Source of the DNA: Mercurialis annua
Lineage: Eukaryota > Streptophyta > Magnoliopsida > Malpighiales > Euphorbiaceae
Assembly: GCF_937616625.2 (NCBI RefSeq)
Contig: NC_065575.1
Coordinates: 255,501-319,500 of the forward strand
DNA length: 64,000 nt
Reading direction: 5' to 3'
Part shown: positions 1 through 11,008 of the stretch, in pieces
Numbering within the stretch: position 1 is the first letter of the stretch
How the letters are laid out: every line of letters begins with the position of its first letter
Program-made: the position numbers and the translations under genes
The notes under the pieces: generated by a model
Seen by the model: only the letters and a program-made list of their open reading frames with translations
Database searches by the model: none
What the model was told of the DNA's origin: nothing

Positions 1-1600
1 TTGTTGATCTTAATAGGCAGAGTAAAGTGAGTATGCATTCACTGACTACCCTTTTGGCTTAAGCTATAGAGTTAAAATTGGACAACTCACCATTTTGGCA
101 GGATTTGCAAGTTGGTTTATATGGCGTTCTGCATATCAGACGTGTAATAAGCTGGAGGAACAGATTCTATGTAGCTATCAACTGGGGCACAACTCTTGTG
201 TGTGGTCGTGATATAAGCAGAATTTAGGCCTGAAAAGAGGTGTGTCATTTTAGTATTTGGGGACTACTTTTTTGTGGTTTGCAGCTTCTTAGCTTTAGCA
301 TAAGAATTTTGTTTGGATTTTTAGTATTTAGGGCCACAATTCCTATGATTCATACAAGTTGCATCATTTTGTTTGGAGTCTTATCTCCTAATGAATGGTT
401 GGATACCAAACTGCAGGCGTGTAATCTCTTGTCAGCTCTCTGGGCATTTGATCAATACCATTAAATCACCGTTTCTTTGTGAAGATATTCAATAAGGTTA
501 TCATTTGTTGTTTGTCCGAATTTGGTATTGTTTTTGTAATAACCAGCATTTGTATGTAAGATATTTTGAGAGCAGATGAATAGGCTTTTATGCAAAGTTT
601 AGTATTTTCAACTGTGGATATAATTGGTTTAATTACTATTTTAGTACTCGTTGCTCCTGCAAGTCAAATCACTAGTGCTTCAACATTATAGAAGCCTTTG
701 ACATGTTTGTGCTGTTGGATTTTAGGATTCATACTATTGTCTCTTTAAATATACGCAGCAAAAACAAGTTGAAACATGAGAAACTCATACTGTCACAACC
801 ACCGGTAGTAGTTTCTCAAGCAGCTAGGGATGTTCAATGATACGGTGCTTTGTTTTGGCAATAATACTGTACTGCTACTTTTTTAAAACAATAATCAACT
901 TGTTCTGTTCTTTACTTTTCTTCTGCAGCTACACTATGAGATCAAACTTGCATCATCACCTGCCACATGCATTAACCTCCATCTACATGTCATCATTAAG
1001 TTATTTGTTTTATTTTTCTTCTTCAATCTGGAATTAGATTGGTGACAATCCATCACCAATTCATTGCTCAAATTCGAATTGCAAGAACAATTAGCTCGCT
1101 ATTAATGACACTAGAAAGATTGTACGAAGTGAGCTAAGCTCTGAGTTGGTTTGGTCCAGCAATAAATATTTCATCGACTACTAATTCTCACTTGGAAATT
1201 CTAAAAAGGAACCAGCAATGTGGTAAAAAGGTTAGATGAAGAAGGGGCAGGGTGTTGTGTGGAAATTAGAAGTATAGAAACCCAAGACATAATTTCAAAC
1301 CGACACACTAACCAGACAGACATTGTCTGTCCCCTGAGGCTGCCATCTTTTTGACGACCGCAATTCTCATTCTCTCTCTTACAAGTTGCACCATTGACAA
1401 CACTTACTCTGTCTCTACATTCTTTTCTTTTCTACAACCACTCAAATCTTTATTGGGTCACTATTCAATCCAGCGCTGGACCGAGCCACATATTATGATG
1501 GCTGAATAAGATAAAACTGACCTGTTATCTAATGAATAGGTTGGAGCAAAAATAGTCCACATTTACAAATACACTCTCATAAAACAAGAGAGTGAAAACA
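1..1600. other. No recognisable gene; possible end of a neighbouring transcript
   Basis: No open frame of recognisable family is present and only short spurious frames occur. A pyrimidine-rich tract ending in TTCTTCTGCAG at about 920-930 looks like a 3' splice site, so part of an untranslated or intronic region of a gene lying left of the window could be here. That is a guess; no protein homology supports it. From about 1600 the DNA becomes AT-rich. Confidence 0.3.
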
Positions 1601-2110
1601 CTTTCCTTTTAAATAATTAATTGACATGAATAAATTTAATTAATTAAATATAAATATTATTTAATATACGTTTTTATTCATTAAAATTAATGTACTATAA
1701 ATACTATATGTTTTAAAAATAGATGAACATCATCACATTTTAAATTTATTAATATTAAATTTTAAAATATAAATTTAATTATAATTATTATTATTTTTAA
1801 TTTAAATATATGTTTTTTTAATTTATATTTAAGAAATATATTTTATTAATTGTTTTAACTGATTAAATATACACGTATTTGATTGCGTCGTGGATTTTTT
1901 TTCATTCGATCGAAATGCATTTTAATTTACTTATTATAAGTTAAACATGTCAAATTATCTCCACCTTAGACACATACACACACACACACACACTTTTTAA
2001 ATGTAAATGCAAATTTAAAAAAATTAAATTTTAATTTAAATATACGTCGTTTTTATTAGATTATAATAAATTATTCAATTCGAATAATTCAATACGCGTT
2101 CAATTTCTCC
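1601..2110. other. AT-rich intergenic DNA with a short CA repeat
   Basis: Nearly pure A/T sequence with short TTAAAT-type words and a CA dinucleotide run at about 1976-1992. No gene or clear element border was seen. It leads directly into the satellite-like array. Confidence 0.5.
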
Positions 2111-4328
2111 ATAATATCAGTGTGAAATCAATATATATTGAGATTGTGTATTTATGTCATAACTCGTTCTCCCGACGTCGGATTTCATCGATTCAAACGT
2201 CTCTGGAAAGGCAACTCGAATACCTACAACTTTCATGAAGACGTCCGGTCCGGATTCGTCCTCTAAGAGGGACGAAATCGTCATTCAATCAGCTGTATGT
2301 GTGTATTCCAGGACTATCCCGTAGATAGAAATCTAAATATGTCTATTTCCGTATATATCCATCTTTTTTTTGAAAACGGTAGAAGCATCTTTCAAAACCA
2401 TAGGAAGAGGGATCAATATGCCTAGTTTATCTTCTTGACTAAATTGACTAAGCATTATGGACATGGTTTATTATTATTATTATTATTTATAATTTATTTA
2501 ATTGAAATATATATGTTCAATTATTTTAAATTTGAATTTATATATACCTAATTTTCCTTAATTTATTATAATCCATTATATCCGAATAATTCAACAAGCG
2601 TCCCATTTCTTCACGCTAATTTATTTAATTGAAATTTATTATTTTCAAGTTCACTTTTCAGTAATTGGTAGCTATTCAAGCGATACACAGGGGATATAAG
2701 TATGTTTTCGAAAACCAGCCCGGGTATTTTTGTCATAACTCGGTTTTCCAACGTCGGATTTAACTGATTCAGACGTCTATAGAAAGCTAATTCGAATACC
2801 TACAACTTTCATGAAGAGGTCCGGTCCGGATTCATCCTGAAAAAGGGACGAAAGTGCCCTTGAAGCTGCTGCATGTGTGCAGCTTTATGAAATCTGCATG
2901 TATTCAATCCGAGTAATTAATTCGTAAATCGTTTTTCCGACGTGGGATTTCATCGATTCAAACGTCCCTGGAAAGGTAACTCGAATACCCACGACTTTCA
3001 TGAAGACGTCCGGTCCGGATTCGACCTGGAACATGGACGAAAGTTTCCATGAAGCTGTTGCATGTGTTCATCAGTGTGAAATCAATATATATTGAGATTG
3101 TGTATTTATGTCATAACTCGTTCCCCCGACGTCGGATTTCATCGATTCAAACGTCCCTGGAAAGGCAACTCGAATACCTAAAACTTTCATGAGGACATCA
3201 AGTCCGGATTCGTCCTCTAAGAGGGACGAAATCGACATTCAATCAGCTATATGTGTGTATTCCAAGACTATCCCGTAGATAAAAATCTAAACATGCTTAT
3301 TTCCGTGTATATCCATCTTTTTTTGAAAAAGGTAGAAGCATCTTCCAAAACCATAGTGAGGGGGATCTATATGCCTACTTTGTCTTCTTGTCTCCATTGA
3401 CTAAGCATTATGGACATGGTTTATTATTATTATTTATAATTTATTTAATTGAAATACATATGTTCAATTATTTTAAATTTGAATTTTTATATACCTCATT
3501 TTCCTTAATTTATAATAATCTATTCTATCCGAATAATTCAACACGCGTCCCATTTCTCCACGCTATTTTATTTAACTAAAATTTATTATTTTCAAGTTCA
3601 CTTTTTAGTAATGGATAGCTATTCAAGTGATACAGAGGGGATAGAAATATATTTTCGAAAACCAACCCGAGTATTGTTGTCATAACTCCTTTTCTGACGT
3701 TGGATTTAACTGATTCAGACGTCCATAGAAAGCTAATTCGAATACCTACAACGTTCATGAAGAGGTCCGGTCCGGATTCAGCCTGGAAAAGGGACGAAAG
3801 TGCCCTTGAAGTTGCTGCATGTGTGCAGCTTTATAAAATCTGCATGTACCCAGTCCGAGTATTTAATTTGTAAATTGTTTTTCTGACATGGGATTTCATC
3901 GATTCAAACGTCTCTGGAAAGTTAACTCGAATACCTACGACCTTCATGAAGACGTCCGGTCCGGATTCGACCTGGAACATGGGCGAACGTTGCCATGAAG
4001 CTGATGCATGTGTACATCAGTGTGAAATCAATATATATTGAGATTGTGTATTTATGTCATAACTTGTTCCCCCGACGTTGGATTTCATCGATTCAAACGT
4101 CCCCGGAAAGGCAACTCGAATACCTACAACTTTCATGAAGACGTCCGGTCCGGATTCGTCCTCTAAGAGAGACGAAATCGCTATTCAATCAGTTGTATGT
4201 GTGTATTCCAAGACTATCCCGTAGATAGAAATCTAAACATGCCTATTTCCGTGTATATCAATCTTTTTTTGAAAAAGGTAGAAGCATCTTCCAAAACCAT
4301 AGGGAGGGGGATCTATATGCCTACTTTG
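2111..4328. repeat. Satellite-like tandem repeat, units of about 950 bp (left block)
   Basis: The landmark ATCAGTGTGAAATCAATA recurs at 2116, 3070 and 4016, giving periods of 954 and 946 bp. Each unit contains several related sub-blocks that start with a word like GACGTCGGATTTCATCGA (about 2174, 2751, 2940, 3128) and run through ACAACTTTCATGAAGA to GTCCGGTCCGGATTCG. So the array has a large period with internal, diverged short repeats. The block is cut at 4328 by the truncated LTR and resumes near 7044. The words resemble those often found in plant LTRs, so the array may derive from an LTR retrotransposon. It has no coding potential; short frames in it are chance. Confidence 0.8.
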
Positions 4329-4905
4329 TTGTCACGACCCAAATTATTGAGCCGAAACCGGCGCTAGGGAATGGGAGTGGTAGCTCCGAAACCCGTAGCA
4401 AGCCTAAAACCACTAATAATTTTTCGCATTTAAAAGTATAATAGTGTATATAAAATATTTTCGGAAAAACTCTTTTAAATAATATACTTATAGATATTGA
4501 AATATTATATTAGAGTTTACATTCAAAAACATCTATTTGAAACCAATTTACCAATTTACCAATCTAGGAACTCATACTTGTGCAAGTCCAATGACTTATG
4601 GCACAATGGAGATGGTTTGTCTGATGCGACTCTGTCTACCTGCAAACATCAGAGTGAGGGGTCAGTATTTGGGAAAATACTGAGTGAGTTTGCAAGTTAC
4701 TTATAGTTTTATCAAAATATGGCGTCACACGCTTAATACGTATATAAATTTATGATACAAGCAAACATTATTAATTTTAAAAGTGTGAGTCCAACTCACT
4801 AGATACGGGGATTTCCAGACTACACCATAGCCGAGTGCTCACTCGTATCGAAATCATAAAGTGTGAGTCCAACTCACTGGTGGATCCAGCCCACTAGATA
4901 CGGGT

Positions 4906-5461
4906 AAACCTGGCAATTCGTGTCTGCGGATCATAAACGGGTCAAACCCGTTTAGACACGAACACGACACAATTATTAATCGGGTTTGATATACAAAACC
5001 CAAACACGACACAGATATTACATGGGTTACACGAAACGACACGTATAAACACGTTTATTTAAACGTGTCAATGAATCAACCCGTTTAAAGTGGCACGTTT
5101 AAGCCAGTTTAATTATTTAACTATTTTATTAATTTATTTAATATAATACTAACAGAATCATTACTAAATTTTGAGATAAATACTATTTTAATTGTATATA
5201 ATATAAATAATTTAATTAAAATTAAGAATTTAATGACATTTAAATTATAAAAATAAATAATTTTTAATTAAAACTAGTTAATCGTGTTTAAATGTGTTTA
5301 AACGGGTTAGACGTGTATAACCCATTTAGACACGAAATTAACCGTGTCATAAACGGGTTGACCCGTTTATGACCCAAACCCATTTACATCAAACCCAAAC
5401 CCATTTAACTTCGTGTCGTGTCGTATCATTTAATCGTGTCGTGTCTAAAATTTTCAGGTCT
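4906..5461. mobile_element. MULE-type MITE with AAACCTGGCAATT / CAGGTCT ends (copy 1)
   Basis: Terminal inverted repeats AAACCTGGCAATT (left) and AATTTTCAGGTCT (right) bound the element. It is flanked by AGATACGGGT on the left and AGATACGGGG on the right, a 10-bp target duplication with one mismatch. The 9-10 bp size fits Mutator-like elements. The uninterrupted target word is also visible at about 4801 in a neighbouring repeat. Both ends carry many AAACGGGT and CGTGTC words that form short palindromes. There is no coding capacity. Further copies lie at 13147-14008 and 43889-44343. Confidence 0.8.
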
Positions 5462-6261
5462 AGATACGGGGACTTCCAGGCTACACCGTAGCCGAGTTCA
5501 CTCTCGTATCGAATTCATATCATATCATGCTTAAATATATATTAATTCTTAATTACAAAGTCAGATACTCTAGACCGACTCACTAATGATCATGCAGCCT
5601 ATTGACACCCAATAGGTAGTTAGTCTCTTCGGACCGCACATTAGACACTTATCTTCAAAACAACGAATACAACAATATTCATATAATCAAATCTATCAAA
5701 CAAATCATCTTATACGAGCAAATCATATAAATACGAGACATTTAATAACAATACTCATAATATAAGAAAATAACTTTTATACTAATAATACGCGAAAGTA
5801 AATTTGCCACTCACAGTGACCGCTTTCCGAAATATAATAATATAAAGATCCCATGAACTTCCATTCGTCGTTTGATCACATAGCTATTCCAGCTCGCCGG
5901 CCTGGTAGCTCGTTGATACTTCAGTTACTTATCTGAATCACCTGTACGTTTAATTCATAAACGTAGGCTTAGTACTAAAACCCTGAGTTATAAACTTAGG
6001 TTAACACGATCTTATTCTAAATACGTCTTTTAACTTTGTTCGTGTTCTAATACTTAGTCGAGATACTTGTTATATCTCTTGTTAATCTATTTCAAATCCT
6101 AGGTTCCTTATATCTTGAAACCCATATCGAACACGTCACGTTCGATATTCAAATTTCACGTTTTCAGGGTCTACATTTCCTTTTCAATGTCCGACGTACT
6201 TGAAGTCGGAAAACGGGGTCATAGCGGGGCGAAAATATCCTATATGTGCTTCGAATAAGCT

Positions 6262-6639
6262 ATGCGCCCGCATAGCTTCGCTGCGCGCCCGCGCAATATA
6301 GATGCGCGCCCGCGCAACGTGATTGCGCGCCCGCGCAACGTGATTGCGCGCCCGCGTAATGCACTTACGCGCCCGCGTAACATAGTTACGCGCCCGCGTA
6401 ACATAGTTACGCGCCCGCGTAACATAGTTACGCGCCCGCGTAACATAGTTACGCGCCCGCGTAACATAGTTACGCGCCCGCGTAACATAGTTACGCGCCC
6501 GCGTAACATAGTTACGCGCCCGCGTAACATAGTTACGCACCCGCGTAACTTGCATACGCACCCGCGTAACTTGCATACGCGCTCGCGTAACATAGTTACG
6601 CGCCCGCGTAACTTGCTTACGCGGCCGCGTAGCTCCTGG
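6262..6639. repeat. GC-rich 21-bp minisatellite, about 18 units
   Basis: Eighteen head-to-tail 21-bp units are built around CGCGCCCGCGTAAC followed by a variable 7-bp part. Eight successive central units are almost identical; outer units drift (for example CGCGCCCGCGCAACGTGATT). The period is a multiple of three, so several long frames stay open on both strands (for example 6262-6840 plus and 6184-6651 minus), encoding 7-residue repeats such as RPRNIVT. These are artefacts of the period, not genes. The array is rich in CpG in an otherwise AT-rich LTR. Confidence 0.9.
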
Positions 6640-7043
6640 ACTCGTTCTCAAACTATTCCGACATGCTTAAACTCGATTCCGTCATGCTCCTATTTCATTT
6701 TCACATATACTCTACTCCAAATTCATCAAAACAACCATAGAAACGCGATTACGATTTATTCGATTCGCTTAAAATCAAAGCAGCATTTATTCTCCAATTT
6801 CAACAACAAAACGTCAAGGTTACCTCGATTTGAAGCTTAACGATGATAGAGAATCGAATTCTGAACAAATCGATATATAGAACGCTCGATTTGGACGAGA
6901 AACGGCGACGGATCGAAATCGTTCGTCGAAACCATTTCTCCTTCGCCGATCTCTCTTCCTTTTCCTTTCTGGATCCTTTACTTGCCTCAAATGATTCATA
7001 TATAATTGGATAATTAGCCATTTTGGTCCTTTAACTCTTTCAT

Positions 7044-9192
7044 TTATTATTTTATTGAAATACATATGTTCAATTATTTTAAATTTGAATTTATATATAC
7101 CTCATTTTTCTTAATTTATAATAATCCATTCTATCTGAATAATTCAACACGCGTCCCATTTCTCCATGCTATTTTATTTAACTGAAATTTATTATTTTCA
7201 AGTTCACTTTTTAGTAATGGGTAGCTATTCAAGCGATACAGAGGGAATAGAAGTATGTTTTCAAAAACCAGCCCGAGTATTTTTGTCATTACACATTTTT
7301 CCGACGTCGCAGTTAACTGATTCAGACATCCATAGAAAGGTATTCGAATAACTATAACTTTCATGAAGAGGTCCGGTCCGGATTCAGCCTAGAAAAGGGA
7401 CGAAAGTGCCCTTGAAGCTGCTGCATGTGTGCAGCTTTATGAAATCTGCATGTACCCAGTTCGAGTATTTAATTCGTAAATCGTTTTTCCGACGTGGGAT
7501 TTCATCGATTCAAACGTCCCTGGAAAGGTAACTCGAATACCTACGACTTTCATGAAGACGTCCTGTCCGGATTCGACCTGGAACATGGACGAAAGTTTCC
7601 ATGAAGCTGTTGCATGTGTACATCAGTGTGAAATCAATATATATTGAGATTGTGTATTTATGTCATAACGCGTTCCTCCAACGTTGGATTCCATCGATTC
7701 AAATGTCCCTGGAAAGACAACTCGAATACCTACAACTTTCATGAAGACATCCGGTCCGGATTCGTCCTCTAAGAGGGACGAAATCGACATTCAATCAGCT
7801 GTATGTGTGTATTCCTAGACTATCCCGTAGATAAAAATCTAAACATGCCTATTTCCGTATATAGGCTTAAGGTCTGAAAAACTACCGACCTTTCAAATTT
7901 TTTTCAATAGCACCCTCACCTTGTAATTTTTTCAATAGCACCCTATTTTGTATTTTTGACTTTCAATAGCAGTCTAAAGTAAAAAAAATTAGATGATTTG
8001 GTTACTATAAGGATGAAAATTTTCAAAAAAACTAAATTTAAAGGTGAAATCATACTTTTTTCTACTTGGACACTTTTAAATAAGTATTTTAACTTAAAAA
8101 AAGTTCAAATAAGTCTTCGATAAATGAGTTTAATTTGATAATTTATGGTGCTATTGAAAGTCAAAAATACAAAATAGGGTAGAATTGACTGTTTTACAAG
8201 GTCGGGGTGCTATTGAAAGCCAAAAATACGAAATAGGGTGCTATTGAGAAATTATAAGGTGAGGGTGCAATTGAAAAAAAAAATTGAAAGGTCGATAGTT
8301 TTTTAGACCTTAAGCCCTCCGTATATATCCATCTTTTTTAAAAAAAGGTAGAAGCATCTTCCAAAACCATAGGGAGGTGGATCTATATGCCTACTTTGTC
8401 TTCTTGTCCCCATTGACTAAACATTATGGACATGGTTTATTATTATTATTTATAATTTATTTAATTGAAATATATATGTTCAATTATTTTAAATTTGAAT
8501 TTATATAAACCTCATTTTCCTTAATTTATAATAATTCATTCTATCCGAATAATTCAACACGCGTCCCATTTATCCACGCTATTTTATTTAACTAAAATTT
8601 ATTATTTTCAAGTTCACTTTTTAGTAATGGGTAGCTATTCAAGCGATACAGAGGGGATAGAAGTATGTTTTCGAAAACCAGCCCGGGTATTTTTGTCATA
8701 ACGCGTTTTTCCGACGTCGGATTTAACTAATTCAGACATACATAGAAAGATAATTCAAATACTTACAACTTTCATGAAGAGGTGTGGTCCGGATTCAGCC
8801 TAGAAAAAGGGAGAAAGTGCCCTTGAAGCTGCTGCATGTGTGCAGCTTTATGAAATCTGCATGTACCTAGTCCGAGTATGTAATTCGTAAATCATTTTTC
8901 CGACGTGATATTTCATCGATTCAAACGTCCCTGAAAAGGTAACTCGAATACCTACGACTTTCATGAAGACGTCCGGTCCGGATTCGACCTGGAACATGGA
9001 CGAAAGTTGCCATGAAGCTGTTGTATGTGTACATCAGTGTGAAATCAATATATATTGAGATTGTGTATTTATGTCATAACTCGTTCCCCCGACGTCAGAT
9101 TTCATCGATTCAAACGTCACTGGAAAGGCAAGTCGAATATCTACAACTTTCATGAAGAGATCCGGTCCGGATTCCTCCTCTAAAAGGGACTA
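7044..9192. repeat. Satellite-like tandem repeat (right block)
   Basis: This continues the unit structure of 2111-4328: the landmark ATCAGTGTGAAATCAATA is at 7622 and 9033. The distance of 1411 bp shrinks to about 957 bp once the inserted MITE at 7864-8317 is removed, matching the 946-954 bp periods on the left. The array decays after about 9190 into AT-rich DNA. Confidence 0.8.
7864..8317. mobile_element. MITE with long inverted repeats inserted in the satellite
   Basis: The ends GGCTTAAGGTCTGAAAAA and its complement TTTTTTAGACCTTAAGCC form an inverted repeat that continues inward (CAATAGCACCCTCACCTT against AAGGTGAGGGTGCAATTG). The 10-bp word TCCGTATATA lies on both sides, and other satellite units show it uninterrupted, so it is a target duplication. 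A 9-10 bp duplication suggests a Mutator-like MITE. No coding sequence. Confidence 0.8.
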
Positions 9193-9680
9193 AAATTGAT
9201 GATATTATATTTTTTTAATTTACTTATATTAAATTTTAATAAAATAAAAATCTAATTATAAAATTAATTATATTATATTTTAAAATTAAAATTAAAATTT
9301 ATTTGAAAAACTTCATGCCTTATTTATTTTACTAAATTTATATAAATTAAATTTTCATATTCAATAATTAAATACTAAAAAATTGACTTTATTTAGTTGT
9401 TTATGTGATAGGAAGAAAAATAAAATGTGTAATTAAGATAAATAAAAAGAAGGTAAGTGAAAATTTTCTTTTAATATTTTGACAAGATAAGCAAGTGATT
9501 TTTTTTATTGTTTTGTATGTGGGTCCGGTTATTATATCTTTATGACCTTCCTACATTTTTTTAGAGGTCAAATTTTTATCTTATGTGTTTTGTCCTTTAG
9601 CGCTGGACCCATTCAGCGTTGGACCTTAGACAACCCCATCTTTATTTTTTTATTTCAATCCCAAACGAAAATGTGACTCT
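9193..9680. other. AT-rich intergenic DNA
   Basis: No gene or bounded element was seen between the last satellite unit and the CACTA end. The sequence is mostly A/T with short repeats. Confidence 0.4.
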
Positions 9681-9796
9681 CACTACAAGAAAATCACTTT
9701 TTGTCTAAGGGAATTGATCAATTATGAAAATAAATATCCCATCGTATGTGGTCGTAATAAGCTTCGCCGTAAAAAAAAGTCATTACGAACAAGATT
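9681..9796 (+). mobile_element. CACTA (En/Spm-type) transposon terminal fragment
   Basis: CACTACAAGAAAATCACTTT at 9681 is the canonical start of plant CACTA elements. Sub-terminal sequence follows until a MITE interrupts at 9797; a possible continuation (words such as GCGGTCATTATATGTTACCT) lies at about 10289-10420. No matching right end TTTTCTTGTAGTG was found, so this is a one-ended fragment. No transposase was seen. Confidence 0.65.
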
Positions 9797-10288
9797 TAAT
9801 ACCTCAAAAAACCCCGACCTTTTAGCCCCTTTTCAATTCTACCCTGACGTTGAAAACTGGTCAATTTTACCATGTTTTGTATTTTCTCGTTTTAATTGTA
9901 CTTAATTTTTTAATTTTTTATAATTTTTTTATTTAAATTATGAAATCATTTAATTAACTAATTTTAGAGATAAAATTAAATTTATTTCCATTCAAAAAAG
10001 TACAAATAAGTCTTTTATTTATAAATATTAAGTAGAAACCATAATCAAATTAAAACTAATTTAAATTCTTAATTAACTTAACTAAATCTAAATGAATTTT
10101 CAACATATACAATTAATATATGTTAGATATGGAGAATGTTATTTAATTTTTTCCAAATAAAAAAAACGTCAATTTAATATTTCAGGGTACAATTGAAACA
10201 CAAAAATAAAAAATAGGATAAAATTGACCAGTTTTAACATCAGGATAGAATTGAAAAGGGGTTAAAGGTAGGAGGTTTTGAGACATTA
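9797..10288. mobile_element. MITE with inverted-repeat arms
   Basis: The left arm runs from TAATACCTCAAAA through GACCTTTTAGCCCCTTTTC and AAAACTGGTCAATTTTA. The right arm is its imperfect complement (TAAAATTGACCAGTTTTA, GAAAAGGGGTTAAAGGT, TTTTGAGACATTA). Its layout resembles the MITE at 7864-8317 and it is probably related. The exact ends and target duplication are uncertain. Confidence 0.65.
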
Positions 10289-11008
10289 GGCCTACAAACA
10301 ATGACCATATTGCGGTCATTATATGTTACCTCCAAAGCCACCCATCTTCTTGGAAGAATCTTAATTATGGTGGTAAAAAGTATTTTTATTTTTATTTCTA
10401 TTTATTATTTTTAGAAGTCATTTTTAGCATTATCTTACAAGGTATAAGAAAGAAATAAAGAATGCACAATCCAAATATTAATGATAATCATAAATTTTAT
10501 TTAAAAATAAAATGTGTTACATTACATGAACAATTAAAATGTAGCATCAGAAACATGAATGTGTATTTGAGCATATTGCATCATGAAAACAGACTTTTAA
10601 TTCCTTTCAGCAAGGCATACAACCCAATCCTTCCTGAACTGTTTTTACAAACCTCGCTAGGTGAATAATGCCTTTGAAATAAAACTATAAGAGATTGAAA
10701 GCAACATTGTTATATAATCAAAGGTAAAATTGAACTTAAGTAAAAAATACAAAATCAAACCATTAGAAGTGGAAATGAACATTTATTTTTATCTTTGCAC
10801 ATACTAATGATGAAACTAACATAAACATTAAATTGAGTGTCCTCTAACATTTTCTCAGTGGCTCTAAATATCGAATTATAATAATAGTAAATCTGAATTA
10901 ATTTTTGGCATTACTGGTTGATGGGTTTCATTTAGAAGGTATAATTATCAACTCAATATACCTAATAAACACTATTTCAAATCATAGTCTCGCAATTTCT
11001 TGATATTA
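10289..11008. other. Intergenic DNA, no gene seen
   Basis: Apart from the possible CACTA continuation at its left edge, this AT-rich stretch holds only short frames without recognisable similarity (for example 10462-10668). Confidence 0.4.

Larger units (their letters stand above)
4329..7043. mobile_element. Truncated LTR-retrotransposon LTR inserted in the satellite array
   Basis: The sequence starts TGTCACGACCCAAATTATTG directly after the satellite word CTACTTTGT and includes AACCGGCGCTAGGGAATG, which I recognise as the style of a common plant Ty3/gypsy LTR start. Only LTR-like non-coding sequence follows; no gag or pol was seen, so it is a solo or truncated LTR. The right end stops after CCATTTTGGTCCTTTAAC without the expected terminal CA, and the satellite resumes about 60 bp further on in its unit, so the right junction is deleted. 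A MULE-type MITE (4906-5461) and a GC-rich minisatellite (6262-6639) lie inside. The family name is inferred. Confidence 0.6.

Noticed and set aside
6262..6639. CRISPR-like regular array
   Set aside because: Units are contiguous with no unique spacers, and the DNA is a plant nuclear LTR.
6184..6840. Long frames on both strands encoding heptad basic repeats (192, 155 and 117 aa)
   Set aside because: They are produced by the 21-bp minisatellite period, which keeps several frames open at once; there is no homology or start context.
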